A stretch of 64,000 nucleotides of DNA from Tissierella sp. MB52-C2 (GCF_030931715.1 NZ_CP133261.1:3264643-3328642); one strand, 5' to 3'. Counted from the stretch's first letter, positions 45,962 to 56,237 are shown. The notes: generated by a model from the letters alone, not told the origin. Translations and numbers: made by a program.

Positions 45962-46687
45962 TTATTTAAAGTAGGGACATCCTAACTTTAAACACTCTTT
46001 ATTATTAGATTTGAAAGTACATAGAGGTTTGTATTCCTGATAATCATACATCTTAGTTTCAAGATATTCATCTGCAAACTTTGATGCTGTCTTTATTGCT
46101 GTAAATACATTTCTTTTACAACATCTTGGACCACCAGTTTTAGATATTTCTATTAAAGCCGTACCTGTCATTAAATTTGCTAGTCCCCAGTTTTCCTTTG
46201 TCAATGGAGTTGCCTCTGTTATTATGCTCATAAAAATCCCTGTACCTACTGCAGCACCACAGTTTCCATAAAACCCACATATTCCTCCCTTCACATCCTT
46301 AGCTCTCATCTTTGCAACAGCAAGCTTTTTGATTTTATTCTTTTTTTCATCTTTAATATTATAATAAGATGTTATAAGAACTGCTGGTACTAAGAAGTGG
46401 TGTTCTGGTCCATGCATATTTATTAGAGGATTTTTCATAATTTCAATTGCCATCTCAATAGGATCTACTTTATCTGTATTCTTACAGTAATTTTCTATTA
46501 AATCATTTCCACTCATGGAGTGGCAAGAATCACATACATAATGTCCGTCTTTACAACTTACATTGGATTTAAACTTTTTATGACAATATAGACATTCTAA
46601 GTCCTTATACTCTTCAAAATATTCTAGTTCTTGTCCACAAATCATACAGTCCTTTGAATGTCTTTTTTCATTAATTTCTTTAGTCAT
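45962..46687 (-). CDS. DUF5714-like Cys-rich protein
   Basis: 241 aa. The N-terminus has zinc-ribbon-like pairs CMICG, CLYC, CKDGHYVCDSC. A central block (MHGPEHHFLVPAVLITSYYN, GGICGFYGNCGAAVGTGIF) and C-terminal CC/CPYF motifs follow. The pattern matches the clostridial DUF5714 family as I recall it; the function is unknown, but the many cysteines suggest metal or iron-sulfur binding. ATG was chosen after GAGGTG. It is monocistronic. Confidence 0.7.
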   Translation of the reverse strand: MTKEINEKRHSKDCMICGQELEYFEEYKDLECLYCHKKFKSNVSCKDGHYVCDSCHSMSGNDLIENYCKNTDKVDPIEMAIEIMKNPLINMHGPEHHFLVPAVLITSYYNIKDEKKNKIKKLAVAKMRAKDVKGGICGFYGNCGAAVGTGIFMSIITEATPLTKENWGLANLMTGTALIEISKTGGPRCCKRNVFTAIKTASKFADEYLETKMYDYQEYKPLCTFKSNNKECLKLGCPYFK

Positions 46688-46824
46688 TATTATCACCTCT
46701 ACTTTTATTTAAGTTTAACATTTTAGCTATATATCTATTGTTTTTCGACATAAATTAATTTCACATCATAATTATTATACCATTACTGTAAATTCTATTC
46801 TAGAATATATTTTGAGGTTAAAAT

Positions 46825-46856
46825 AAAAACATAGGTAAAATTTTACCTATGTTTTT
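46825..46856 (-). terminator. terminator of the short chemoreceptor
   Basis: AAAAACATAGGTAAAATTTTACCTATGTTTTT is close to a perfect palindrome with a T-run on the minus strand, 12 bases after the stop. Confidence 0.8.
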
Positions 46857-46867
46857 CTATATATCTA

Positions 46868-48169
46868 TTAGACTTTAAACTTTGCAATAATAGATTGTAA
46901 GTCCTGTGCTAATTTATATAAATCTTCACTTCCTTTAGATATTTCTTCTGTGGAAGCTGCTTGTTCTTCCATTGATGCTGTTACTTGTTGTGTAGCAGCT
47001 GAGTTTTCCTCTGCAATAGCAGAAAGATTTTGTAAAAAATTAAGTATTTCATTTTTTGTTTCTTCTTTATTTTTTCCTGAAATATTTATTTGCTGCACAA
47101 TCTTTTCTGTATCTCTCATTGTTTCTGATATTAATATATATTTATCTTTACTGTTTGTAACATTTTTTGTCTGCTCATCAACTATAACTCCTACTCGTTC
47201 CATGATTCGTACTGTATTGTCAGCATTATCCTGTAATTCATCAACTACTTGATTAATAGCTTCTGTTGAAAAAGAAGATTGTTCTGCCAGTTTTCTGATT
47301 TCCTCCGCCACAACTGAGAACCCTCTTCCTGCTTCTCCTGCTCTTGCTGCTTCTATGGCAGCATTTAGGGCTAATAAATTAGTCTGTTCTGATATTGATG
47401 ATATTAGATTGCTTGCTTCACTGATTTTATTGGAACTATCCTTTGTTTTAGATATAGAATTCTGAATTTCTTTTGCTGCATTATTGCTTTCTTGTGTTAT
47501 ATTATATAAATTTTCGATTTCTATCATACCATCATCAATTATTTCTATTATCTTATTAGATTCATAGGTTAATTTTGTTATATATTCAAGATCTTCTTCA
47601 ATAATATTTCCCAGTTCAGTTGCCTTTGATGAAGCTTCTTCAGTATTTTGTGCTTGTTCAGAGGCCCCATTTGCTATTTCCTCTGCCGTTTTAGCTACTT
47701 CGTCTATGGCAATAGATGATTGATGAGTAATCTCTGTCATTTCTTCTGAGGCAGCGGCAACTTCATTTGACGAATTATTTATATCCTTTATAATATCTTT
47801 AAGATTATCTGTAATATGTTCTAAAGCTCTGCTAAGACTGCCAATTTCATCTTTTCTTTTAGCATATTTTTGAGGAATCTCATTGGTTATATCATATTTA
47901 GCTATTTGCTCCAAATGCCTTACCCCTGCAATAATTGGTTTAGTAATTGCATTTCCTATAAAATATACAATGACTATACCACATATTACATTAATAATCA
48001 TGTCTTTTATAATCTTCCATCTTAATACGGAAACTATATGTGATGCTTCTCCTATTTCCTGTGTCAATAATTTGTCAGCTGTAATTATAGTTATGAGACC
48101 TGTCGAAATAGATGCTACTAAAAGCAGAATAGAAAAATAAATAATGAGTTTAGTTCTAATACTTTTCAT
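46868..48169 (-). CDS. methyl-accepting chemotaxis protein without a periplasmic sensor domain
   Basis: 433 aa. Two N-terminal membrane segments (about 8-30 and 57-78) enclose only about 25 extracytoplasmic residues, so there is no room for a Cache or four-helix sensor. HAMP and the signalling hairpin ([31 protein letters not shown]) are complete. It must respond to membrane/cytoplasmic signals or to an accessory protein. The start ATG is behind AAGGAGGTC. It is a monocistronic unit with its own terminator. Confidence 0.88.
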   Translation of the reverse strand: MKSIRTKLIIYFSILLLVASISTGLITIITADKLLTQEIGEASHIVSVLRWKIIKDMIINVICGIVIVYFIGNAITKPIIAGVRHLEQIAKYDITNEIPQKYAKRKDEIGSLSRALEHITDNLKDIIKDINNSSNEVAAASEEMTEITHQSSIAIDEVAKTAEEIANGASEQAQNTEEASSKATELGNIIEEDLEYITKLTYESNKIIEIIDDGMIEIENLYNITQESNNAAKEIQNSISKTKDSSNKISEASNLISSISEQTNLLALNAAIEAARAGEAGRGFSVVAEEIRKLAEQSSFSTEAINQVVDELQDNADNTVRIMERVGVIVDEQTKNVTNSKDKYILISETMRDTEKIVQQINISGKNKEETKNEILNFLQNLSAIAEENSAATQQVTASMEEQAASTEEISKGSEDLYKLAQDLQSIIAKFKV

Positions 48170-48307
48170 TTCAAGACCTCCTTCTAATTGCATTATCATC
48201 CTATCTTTAATATCTCTCTGAAATAATATGATATATGAATAGCAGCATATTTATAAAATTAGACTTATGAAATTTATTATATATTTTATTCCAGTTTATA
48301 ACAATAC

Positions 48308-48335
48308 TTGACAAAATTACCTCCTTATGTATAAT
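48308..48335 (+). promoter_or_regulatory. strong sigma-A type promoter with a long leader
   Basis: Perfect -35 TTGACA (48308-48313) and perfect -10 TATAAT (48330-48335) are 16 bp apart. The next plus-strand gene starts 261 bp later, leaving a leader of about 250 nt in which I can see no coding frame or known riboswitch. This covers the 427-bp gap 48170-48596. Confidence 0.6.
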
Positions 48336-48596
48336 ACACATGACGTAATTATTATTAATATATTTTATAATTTTATTTTTTTGCTAAAACAAGCTATTGC
48401 AGACTCTCTTATGATTATTTATAAACTATATTTAGGACTTACTTACCATATTTATATTTCTTAGTATATATTTTTATCAAGATATGAGATTATTGTATTG
48501 TAAATATATGTAAAACAATGGAATAATTTTGCTATTTATTTCAATTTTTACAAGTCTTTGTTAAATATTTATTATAAATCTAAAGGAGGATTTAAT

Positions 48597-49772
48597 ATGA
48601 AAATTGTTGTACTAGGTGGAAGTGGTGCTCAAGGTATATTTGCTGTAGAGTCACTGCTTAAAGGAAATGTATTTGATGAAATTGTTCTAGCAGGTAGAAA
48701 TTTAGAAAAAATTGAAAAGGTAATTAAACAATTTAATTCTCCAAAATTATCAGCGGCACAGGTAGATATCTTTAATAAAGAGAAGTTAATGGACTTAATT
48801 TGTAGTGCCGATATTGTAGCAAATTGTACTGGTCCTTATTATTTATTAGGAGAGCAGATCATTAATGCTACTATTGAGGCTGGAGTCAACTATGTTGACT
48901 ATTGCGATGATGTTATAGTTCATGAGAAAGTATTTACAGAGGAAAGTCAAAAACTAGCTAAAGAAAAAAATATTTCTGTTATTGTCGGATTAGGCGCTAG
49001 TCCTGGATTGATTCCTTTAATGGCTATGAATAGTGCCAATGAATTAGATAAAGTTGAAGATATTAATATATATATGGCTATTAATAATAGAGAGCCAGAA
49101 GGTCCTGCTGTATTAGATCATACTATTGAAAACTTTTTTGGACAAGTTCCATTAATAAAAGATGGAGAGAAAATTTACGAAAATGGCTTTGAAGGAAAAG
49201 AAGTTTATGATTTTGGGCCTCCTTTTGGAAATTTATTAGTGTCTACAATGGGACATCCAGAAGTATTTTCATTACCAAGAGTTCTTCCAGAAATTAAAAA
49301 TCTTGTAATAAAGCTTGGAGTATTCCCAAGCCAAATCCTTGAATTATTTAGCATATTTTCAGCAGTAGGTTTAGCTAGTAAAAAACCATTAATGGTAAAT
49401 GGTATGGAAGTTGTACCTCGTGACTTTTTAATAAGTCTACTTATGTCTCATCCACCTAGAACTGAACTTCTAGAAGGTGAGCCAGAAACTATTTATTCTG
49501 CTACTTCTGTTGAAGTTAAGGGAACAAAGGATAATTATCATGTAACACATAAATATGATTTTCTATCTCAAATGGGTCCAGTAACTAGTATTCCTTTAGC
49601 TCTAGGAGCCGAAATGCTTGCTCAAGGTAAGATAGATAAAACTGGAATATTAGTTCCAGAAGAATGTTTAGATCCAAAATCCTTCATTGATAATGTAATA
49701 GAAAGAGCTAAGAACAACAACTATCCTATCACACTTAAAAAGGAAATAAAAATTAATAGTGAATGGATTTAA
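48597..49772 (+). CDS. saccharopine-dehydrogenase-family oxidoreductase
   Basis: 391 aa. The N-terminus is a Rossmann NAD(P) site (IVVLGGSGAQGIFAVE, VLAGRN), followed by VANCTGPYYLLGE and YVDYCDDV, typical of the saccharopine dehydrogenase NADP-binding superfamily. The C-terminal domain is the less conserved substrate half. Lysine-pathway and polyamine-related members exist; specificity is unclear. The ATG is behind AAAGGAGG. It is monocistronic with a terminator at 49836. Confidence 0.85.
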   Translation: MKIVVLGGSGAQGIFAVESLLKGNVFDEIVLAGRNLEKIEKVIKQFNSPKLSAAQVDIFNKEKLMDLICSADIVANCTGPYYLLGEQIINATIEAGVNYVDYCDDVIVHEKVFTEESQKLAKEKNISVIVGLGASPGLIPLMAMNSANELDKVEDINIYMAINNREPEGPAVLDHTIENFFGQVPLIKDGEKIYENGFEGKEVYDFGPPFGNLLVSTMGHPEVFSLPRVLPEIKNLVIKLGVFPSQILELFSIFSAVGLASKKPLMVNGMEVVPRDFLISLLMSHPPRTELLEGEPETIYSATSVEVKGTKDNYHVTHKYDFLSQMGPVTSIPLALGAEMLAQGKIDKTGILVPEECLDPKSFIDNVIERAKNNNYPITLKKEIKINSEWI

Positions 49773-49835
49773 GATATCATAAGTCATCTCTAAGTGAAAA
49801 TGAGCTTTTCTTAAGGGAGATTAACGATTAAATAT

Positions 49836-49880
49836 AAAGGGAGTGTTCTTCTATTTATTATATAGAGAGCACTCCCTTAT
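49836..49880 (+). terminator. terminator of the saccharopine-dehydrogenase-like gene
   Basis: AAGGGAGTGTTCT pairs with AGAGCACTCCCTT (one G-U) about 60 bases after the stop, with a moderate T tail. Confidence 0.75.
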
Positions 49881-49892
49881 ATTTGTATATAT

Positions 49893-50120
49893 TATAGATA
49901 ACCAACATCATAATGAAAAAATACACGTTCGTGCTGTTTCGAATATGGATAACTCCTACAATTCATTCAGCTACAAAATCCTAAAATTTATAAACTCGCT
50001 ACGCTCAAACATATAAATTTCTTTACGGATTTTATAGCTTCATTCATTGGGAGTTATTCCATATTCTGCAAATGCACTCTCTTAGTACTTTTTATTATGA
50101 TTTCATGTTGGTTATCTATA
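49893..50120. repeat. 228-bp imperfect palindromic element (MITE-like)
   Basis: The ends TATAGATAACCAACAT and ATGTTGGTTATCTATA are inverted repeats. Inner arms also match: GAATATGG-ATAACTCC with GGAGTTATTCCATATTC, and ACAAAATCC with GGATTTTAT. The centre ATTTATAAACTCGCTACGCTC...TATAAAT forms its own hairpin. The whole 228 bp could fold into one long cruciform. No coding frame is inside. It occupies most of the 461-bp gap 49773-50233. Confidence 0.8.
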
Positions 50121-50233
50121 TAAACGTTAAATTATCACATGGATTTCTTATAAAATATTACTATTTTATATCTCAAGTTTCCTAAATTATCTACGTTCCA
50201 ATTCTTTATAGAAACTCTTTTATTAGGCTTTAT

Positions 50234-51322
50234 CTAGGGAAGAACCCTTCTTGCAGTATAATAGCTACTTGCATAGTATCCTGATGCAAGAGTAGTTATC
50301 TTTACTACATCTCCTGATTGAGGAGCGTGTACGAAATTTCCATCTCCTACATATATTCCTACATGATTTATATTTCTACCATCTCTTGCAAAAAGAACTA
50401 AATCTCCGTATTTTAAATCCTTCTTTGCCACTTGGGTTCCAGCTGTTATTTGCTCTCTTGATGTTCTTGGTATTGTTATACCAAGTCTACCAAATATATA
50501 TTGAGTTAAACCAGAACAATCAAAACTATTAGGCCCTACTGCACCCCATACATAAGGTTTTCCCATTTGTTGTGATATAATATTTTTTATTTTGGCACTT
50601 GAATCATTTTCTTGACTATTTAGCTGCCTGCTTGTCCCGCCTCTTGATATGGTTATACCATTTCTTGATGCTCTGTCAGATGCAATTACTTTATCATATG
50701 CTCTCATTGCAAAGGCAATTGCCTGCTCTCTGCTAGTATAGCCTTGAGGGTCAAATTCCTGCTCAGCAACGCCATTTATAATTTCTGCACCATATAAATA
50801 GTTTATAGCTTGTCTTGCCCAACTAGAAATTTTATTATAATCATTAAATTCGTAGTCATTAGAATTTGAGTAATCATATCTTGGTTTTGCTGTCTGTAGT
50901 GTACGATATAAAATTACACTTACTTCTTCCCTAGTGACATTTTCATTTGAACCAAAAGTTCCATCCCCTTTACCATCTATTATACCTAGCTTATTTGCCA
51001 TTGTAATATATGGATTTTTTGTATCAATAAATGGACTTTCTCCCTGTAACCCAATTTCTTTTTTACTTAAAACTTGATATAGTCTTACTGCAAGTTCCGT
51101 AAATTCCTCCCTTGTAATATTTCCTCTATAATCTCCTTGAATTTTTTCTGGTAGAATATCTCTTTCCTTAGCTTTCTCAATTTCTAATCTTGCCCAGTTA
51201 CTTGGGATACCTCCTTTATTCTGTGATAATTCTAAATTAGCATATGTATTTTTAGGAATTATGGCAACGACCATAACTGTAAGTATTAACATTAGCCAAA
51301 ATCTTTTAAGTCTGCTTATCAT
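50234..51322 (-). CDS. secreted NlpC/P60 wall endopeptidase with SLH domains
   Basis: 362 aa. Signal peptide (about 1-29), three SLH-type modules (about 38-215) that anchor to wall polymers, a Ser/Gly/Asn linker and a C-terminal NlpC/P60 domain with the catalytic Cys269 (FDCSGL), His320 (NHVGIYVG) and His332 (FVHAPQ). It would cut D-Glu-diaminopimelate bonds in peptidoglycan. It is likely involved in cell separation or wall turnover and is monocistronic. Confidence 0.92.
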   Translation of the reverse strand: MISRLKRFWLMLILTVMVVAIIPKNTYANLELSQNKGGIPSNWARLEIEKAKERDILPEKIQGDYRGNITREEFTELAVRLYQVLSKKEIGLQGESPFIDTKNPYITMANKLGIIDGKGDGTFGSNENVTREEVSVILYRTLQTAKPRYDYSNSNDYEFNDYNKISSWARQAINYLYGAEIINGVAEQEFDPQGYTSREQAIAFAMRAYDKVIASDRASRNGITISRGGTSRQLNSQENDSSAKIKNIISQQMGKPYVWGAVGPNSFDCSGLTQYIFGRLGITIPRTSREQITAGTQVAKKDLKYGDLVLFARDGRNINHVGIYVGDGNFVHAPQSGDVVKITTLASGYYASSYYTARRVLP

Positions 51323-51460
51323 TAGCTCCCACCTTTCTTCAAAAAGTAATAAAAATTAGGTTACAATTTTGTAATATTTATATATTAACATAGAACCTTT
51401 AAATCTGTTACTTACTTCTTATGGCATATATTCCATTATATGGAATAACTGTAAATCCAA

Positions 51461-51516
51461 AAATAAAAATCCCAGAAATATTTACGAGATTTCTCCCGGG
51501 AATACTTCTAGGATTT
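51461..51516 (-). terminator. terminator of the NhaC-type antiporter
   Basis: AATCCTAGAAGTATT and AATATTTCTGGGATT (minus strand, G-U pairs allowed) followed by TTTTTATTTTT. It lies 39 bases after the antiporter stop codon. Confidence 0.75.
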
Positions 51517-51554
51517 AATTATCCTTATGATTTATAAATCTATTATATATAGCT

Positions 51555-52985
51555 TTACTTAATGTTCTCATGCTTCTCCATATTATCATATCTGCCAATT
51601 CCAAATATTATAGTGACAAACATTACTAAGATCATTCCATAGGAATATAATACATAGGGTGTTACCTCAATGGCTGAAAGTGGAGCTGCACTATCTTTTG
51701 CAAAACCTATGGTATAAATTATGGCAGGAGTCCAAGGCAGAGAATAAACTAATGTATTAGACTGAGCATCCAAAAGGTTTGCTATACGATAGGGACTAAT
51801 ACCATGTTTCTTTCCAAGGGGTTTGGCAAAAGAAGCACCTACTGCTAGTATTGCAGGAGCATTTAGACCCATTAAGCCAGAAAGTATTATAATCATAAAG
51901 CTTATAACTAATTCAGCACTTCTAGCATTTTTAGCCACTTTTCCTAAAGCATTTAATAATTTTATATCTCCATGACCCGCCCTCATGATTTCAATGGAAC
52001 TAAATAATAAGAGAGCTAAAACTACAACTTGCATCATACTATTTATACCTGTATAAATAACACCGTCTACTGTTCTATCAAGTCCAATACCTGATACCCT
52101 AATTAAAGCTTCCTTAACTACATCAGCAGCAGGATCTATCTGGATAAAATCCATTAGCCCTAATAAAACTGCTGTGCCACCCGCTAATACAGACCCTATT
52201 GTGGTTGCAATAATAATATCACCAGATTTAACAGCAATCCATATTGTTAAAGCAACTGGAATAAGCATGAATAAAGTCTTAGGATCATATGAAATAGATT
52301 CCACAGCGGAAATATTTCCTTTATAGCCACTTCCAATAATGATAATTCCAATAATAACTATAATCCCTGCGGCAATGGCATATTTTAAACGAGACTTAAC
52401 TACACCGGGAACATCAACACCTTGGGAGGTGGCTGAACAAATAGTTGTATCAGAAACTGGTGCAAGATTATCACCAAAAGCAGCGCCAGAGATAATAGAC
52501 CCGGCTAAAAGAGCTGGATGTGCTCCTAAAGCAATACCTGCTGGATATAAGACACCCATTCCTGCAGCAATAGTACCAAACCCTGTCCCTGAAGCTGTGG
52601 CAAATACTGCTGATGCTAAAAATGATATTATTATGAAAAAAGTGCCTTGAATTCCCATGGATGCAGCCACACCAGCAATGCCAGTTGCCAATCCTGATGT
52701 ACGAAGAATTCTAGAAAATACTCCTGCGAAGATCCAGCAAACTATAGGAACTATGGCCTCTCTACTAGCCATACCACTTATTAAAGCATCAGAGTACCTC
52801 TCCTTATCCTTTGCGAAGAAGAAAGCAACTACTAATGCAATAAATGCAGGTACCCAGAGAGCACCATCTGATATGGAGCCATAGTGAAATGTTGTAAGTA
52901 TAATCATACCTAAAAATACAACAAAGGGTAGGAAAGAAACCCATTCTCCGCCATAAAACTCTAGTTTTTTTGTTTCATTATCCAT
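51555..52985 (-). CDS. Na+/H+ antiporter, NhaC family
   Basis: 476 aa, about twelve membrane helices, with the NhaC-like blocks SGTGFGTIAAGMGVL, GAAFGDNLAPVSDTTI and LLDAQSNTLVYSLPWTPAI. It swaps Na+ for H+ across the membrane, and in some relatives malate for lactate. Substrate details are unclear. AAGGGGGAG precedes the ATG. Monocistronic. Confidence 0.88.
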   Translation of the reverse strand: MDNETKKLEFYGGEWVSFLPFVVFLGMIILTTFHYGSISDGALWVPAFIALVVAFFFAKDKERYSDALISGMASREAIVPIVCWIFAGVFSRILRTSGLATGIAGVAASMGIQGTFFIIISFLASAVFATASGTGFGTIAAGMGVLYPAGIALGAHPALLAGSIISGAAFGDNLAPVSDTTICSATSQGVDVPGVVKSRLKYAIAAGIIVIIGIIIIGSGYKGNISAVESISYDPKTLFMLIPVALTIWIAVKSGDIIIATTIGSVLAGGTAVLLGLMDFIQIDPAADVVKEALIRVSGIGLDRTVDGVIYTGINSMMQVVVLALLLFSSIEIMRAGHGDIKLLNALGKVAKNARSAELVISFMIIILSGLMGLNAPAILAVGASFAKPLGKKHGISPYRIANLLDAQSNTLVYSLPWTPAIIYTIGFAKDSAAPLSAIEVTPYVLYSYGMILVMFVTIIFGIGRYDNMEKHENIK

Positions 52986-53103
52986 TTTACTCCCCCTTAA
53001 TATTATTTATCTATATTTATATGCAGCTAAATTTTAATCTTGTCTAATATGTGAACCCCTAATTTTACTTTAGGATATAAAATTTCATAAGAAAAATAAA
53101 TGA

Positions 53104-54441
53104 CTATTCTTTCTCTAACTTATCATCTTTATGGTATATGGTTCTAGATATTACAAAACTATTTTTTCGCAGAAATTCTCTATTAAAAAACTCAAAATAA
53201 GCTCCTGGTGAAATAAGTCCTTGGATTTTTACTAAATCTATTCCTGTTTGTCCAACTATGGTATCTGCTAAAAGAACGCAATTTGTATTTAAGGCAAAAT
53301 ACGTTTTAAATGGGCCTTTTATAAATTTATAGAACTTACCCTTTAGTTTTTCATACACCATACTTGCATAATCTTTACAGGGAATTTCAGGTATTATCCC
53401 TAATTCTTCATCAGTTTTACTTTTAGGATACCATTCATATAAGTTTTTATGAATATCTTCTATTTTGTCTCTTACTCTTTTCTTTTGACCTTCATTAAGT
53501 TTTAAACCAAATCCAAATAAAGTTTTTCCCATATGTTTTTGAGAAAATTCTATATACTTTTCCTTATTAAAGATTTCCATCAGAACTCCATCTGATATAA
53601 GCCCAGCTAGCTTATATGTATCTTCATCATAGCTGCCATAAGTCATGACCTTGCCTTCAAACCAAATGTCCACATGGCCAAAAGCAGAAATACCTTTATC
53701 TCCTACATGTATTAAAACTTCTAAATCAAAATCAGTATCTTCTTTTAATATAATTAAGTTTTCTTCATTTATTTCTTCCGTTTCCAAGGCTTTATTAATT
53801 TTCATTAAAATCTTATGGGGAATAAATGCAACCATAAACACAGGCAGATTAATTCTAATTCTTCTTTTAAAAGAATTTTTCATCTCTATAGATAATCCAT
53901 CCAATAGAGCATCTATGATAAATGAAATTCCATAGATAATGAAAAATACTCCAATTATACTATAAATGGACAAAATTGATGCTAAAGGATGTACTATTAT
54001 AATCATTCCAAAGAGTATCAAGATTATAGCTACCACTACAATAAAAAACCTTCTCTCTACTTTATTTTTCCTATATTGCATATAAATTAAGAGTCTAATT
54101 ATCCCACTAAAAAAAGCATAAATCCCAAAAGATATTGGAAAAATCGAAAGAACAAATGTAGGCTTAAAATAGAGAGTAGAAGCCATAATTAAGTTAGTCA
54201 CAAATCCAAAGAGCCTAGATATTGAATTAAGCCTCTTTTTCTTAATAGGAGTAAAACCTATAATTTGAAAAATTGCAGTTATAGTAAAAAGTATGGCAAG
54301 TATATTTAACATACTCTTTACTGCCAATGTGACAGTCTCTTTCTGGGTTAAAAACACTACTCCAAGCCCTAGATATAAAACGCCTGAAAAGGTCATGGAG
54401 TAAACATCAATATTCTTTATTTTCAATGCCTTTATATTCAT
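53104..54441 (-). CDS. HdeD/DUF308-like membrane protein fused to a C-terminal hydrolase-like domain
   Basis: 445 aa. The N-terminal 200 residues are six membrane helices in a DUF308 (HdeD) pattern. The C-terminal 230 residues are soluble and carry a His in AFGHVDIWFEGKVMTYG and, later, a Cys in LNTNCVLLADTIVG. A His-before-Cys order recalls the permuted NlpC/P60 (YiiX/LRAT-like) peptidases or acyltransferases. This reading is by eye; no catalytic triad could be confirmed. The start is after AGGAGG. Confidence 0.65.
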   Translation of the reverse strand: MNIKALKIKNIDVYSMTFSGVLYLGLGVVFLTQKETVTLAVKSMLNILAILFTITAIFQIIGFTPIKKKRLNSISRLFGFVTNLIMASTLYFKPTFVLSIFPISFGIYAFFSGIIRLLIYMQYRKNKVERRFFIVVVAIILILFGMIIIVHPLASILSIYSIIGVFFIIYGISFIIDALLDGLSIEMKNSFKRRIRINLPVFMVAFIPHKILMKINKALETEEINEENLIILKEDTDFDLEVLIHVGDKGISAFGHVDIWFEGKVMTYGSYDEDTYKLAGLISDGVLMEIFNKEKYIEFSQKHMGKTLFGFGLKLNEGQKKRVRDKIEDIHKNLYEWYPKSKTDEELGIIPEIPCKDYASMVYEKLKGKFYKFIKGPFKTYFALNTNCVLLADTIVGQTGIDLVKIQGLISPGAYFEFFNREFLRKNSFVISRTIYHKDDKLEKE

Positions 54442-54571
54442 ATATTCACCTCCTGTGATAATGTAAAATTATTTAGTTGATTAAATTTTGCTATTTAATT
54501 AATGCTATAGCCATTCCTAGAACAAGAGGAAAATTAGAATATGTATATAATATTTCGTATACTTATTATGA

Positions 54572-55123
54572 TTAATCTGAGTCTAACATAATTTTGATTT
54601 TCTCTTCTACTTCTATCGGCAAATTCCCATCTAATGCTCTTTTCAATAAAAAAGGGTTCTTAATTCCATTCGATAGAAGATGTTCTTCTATCATCTTCAC
54701 TTTAAATTCTCTGTTAGGAATTAATTGATAAAGTACATACCAATCCTCCAATGAAGTAAATGGAATATCTACTCCTTTAATGCTTTTTAATTCTGAAATG
54801 GAATTGTTATCAAAAATATACTCAAAAACTCCTTCAACATGATTAACTGCAAATCCTGCCATTACATCAACATCAATTCCTCTTATTATATATTCATAAA
54901 AGTATTCTGTTGAGTAAATAGAAGTCTTTTCCCACAGTTTCTTCTTACCTATTTCTTTAAGAATTTTATCTACCTTATGAATATCCTTAGTATCTACAAA
55001 AATATCTATATCATTAGGTTTTTCCACTAGATTGTATTGGTTTAGCAATATTGAAGCACCAACTGCCCAAACTACTTTAGCATTATTAAGCTTCTCTCCA
55101 ATATAACTTAGGGTACTTAACAT
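54572..55123 (-). CDS. nucleotidyltransferase-superfamily protein
   Basis: 183 aa. The motif WAVGASILLNQYNLV then PNDIDIFVD is the Gly-Ser...Asp-x-Asp core of pol-beta-type nucleotidyltransferases, and GIDVDVMAG supplies a third acidic site. It is probably a small stand-alone enzyme (antibiotic- or toxin-related members exist), but no partner is next to it, so the role is unknown. Confidence 0.75.
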   Translation of the reverse strand: MLSTLSYIGEKLNNAKVVWAVGASILLNQYNLVEKPNDIDIFVDTKDIHKVDKILKEIGKKKLWEKTSIYSTEYFYEYIIRGIDVDVMAGFAVNHVEGVFEYIFDNNSISELKSIKGVDIPFTSLEDWYVLYQLIPNREFKVKMIEEHLLSNGIKNPFLLKRALDGNLPIEVEEKIKIMLDSD

Positions 55124-55283
55124 TTTATAACCACCTCTAATTTACTATATTTTATAGAATTATTCTTAATTACTGAACCAATTATATTCCATAATCAATT
55201 ACATAACCTACTTACTTTTACCCTATTTCATTTATTTTAAATACATCAGAACATTGTTTTCGAGGTAATTCACTTACGGATTG

Positions 55284-56024
55284 TTAGTTGCTTAAAATAA
55301 AATCAGACATCTTTATTTCTTCCCACTCAATTCCTTTTGGAGAAATATTAGAGTATAAAGTTATTAAATCATTTTCATCTATAATGAGCCTTAGCTCAAA
55401 ATTCATTTCCTTTGGTTGCAAGTATTCATCATACATTTGCTGATAGTTATTACTTCCACGTTCCTTTGCCTCTTTAATATATCCCACTGTATCTGGATCT
55501 TTATCGTAATTTTTATATATCAGCTTATAGAAAAAAATAGATTCAATCTTTTCATTCACAGCTTCTTCCTGATAATTTGATATTTCAAAATCTAGCAGCT
55601 CATAATACGACGAGAAAACATTTCTACATTCTTCTTCCATATATGCACTTATTTTATCATAATTTTTACTAGTCCTTTGAATCAACTGTACACGTTCTGT
55701 TGTTGTTCGTGATGGATAGGTCTCTACGACCTGAACTACATCTATTGTTATCTTATCTTTTACAGAGAAATCATTAAATGTAATATCAACAGGCTCACCA
55801 TCAATAACTTCAATAAAGTAAGCATTTTTACATCCTACATAGCATTTATCACCTAAGATGCTATTTTCATCTAAGCCTTTTACTAACATAGTTTTTTCTT
55901 CTTCAATAATTTCTAAAATTTCTGCATTTACTCCCATATGCACAACATCCTTTTTAGCCCCACAAGAAACAAAAATAAAAGCAGCTAAAATAAAGCATAA
56001 AGATAATACTATTGATTTTCTCAT
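55284..56024 (-). CDS. lipoprotein of unknown function
   Basis: 246 aa, with a type II signal peptide ending in VSCG (lipobox Cys near residue 21). The mature part is acidic and rich in aromatic residues, with no domain I recognise. The start is behind AGGAGGTAGG. The 286-bp gap upstream (56025-56310) holds two copies of TATTCTTTATTATCTT (56101-56116 and 56211-56226) and the GntR promoter. Confidence 0.6.
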   Translation of the reverse strand: MRKSIVLSLCFILAAFIFVSCGAKKDVVHMGVNAEILEIIEEEKTMLVKGLDENSILGDKCYVGCKNAYFIEVIDGEPVDITFNDFSVKDKITIDVVQVVETYPSRTTTERVQLIQRTSKNYDKISAYMEEECRNVFSSYYELLDFEISNYQEEAVNEKIESIFFYKLIYKNYDKDPDTVGYIKEAKERGSNNYQQMYDEYLQPKEMNFELRLIIDENDLITLYSNISPKGIEWEEIKMSDFILSN

Positions 56025-56237
56025 ACCCTACCTCCTGTTTTAATATAATAATATCTTATTCATACTGTATGGAAGAATACCATCAAAGATATTCTGTCCT
56101 TATTCTTTATTATCTTATAATCTATCTTTTAATGCCATAAAAATACAACTTTTTTATAAAATAAAGAATAAATCTTTGGATTTTGAAAGGATTAACAAGA
56201 GCACAATTACTATTCTTTATTATCTTTTATTTATTTC

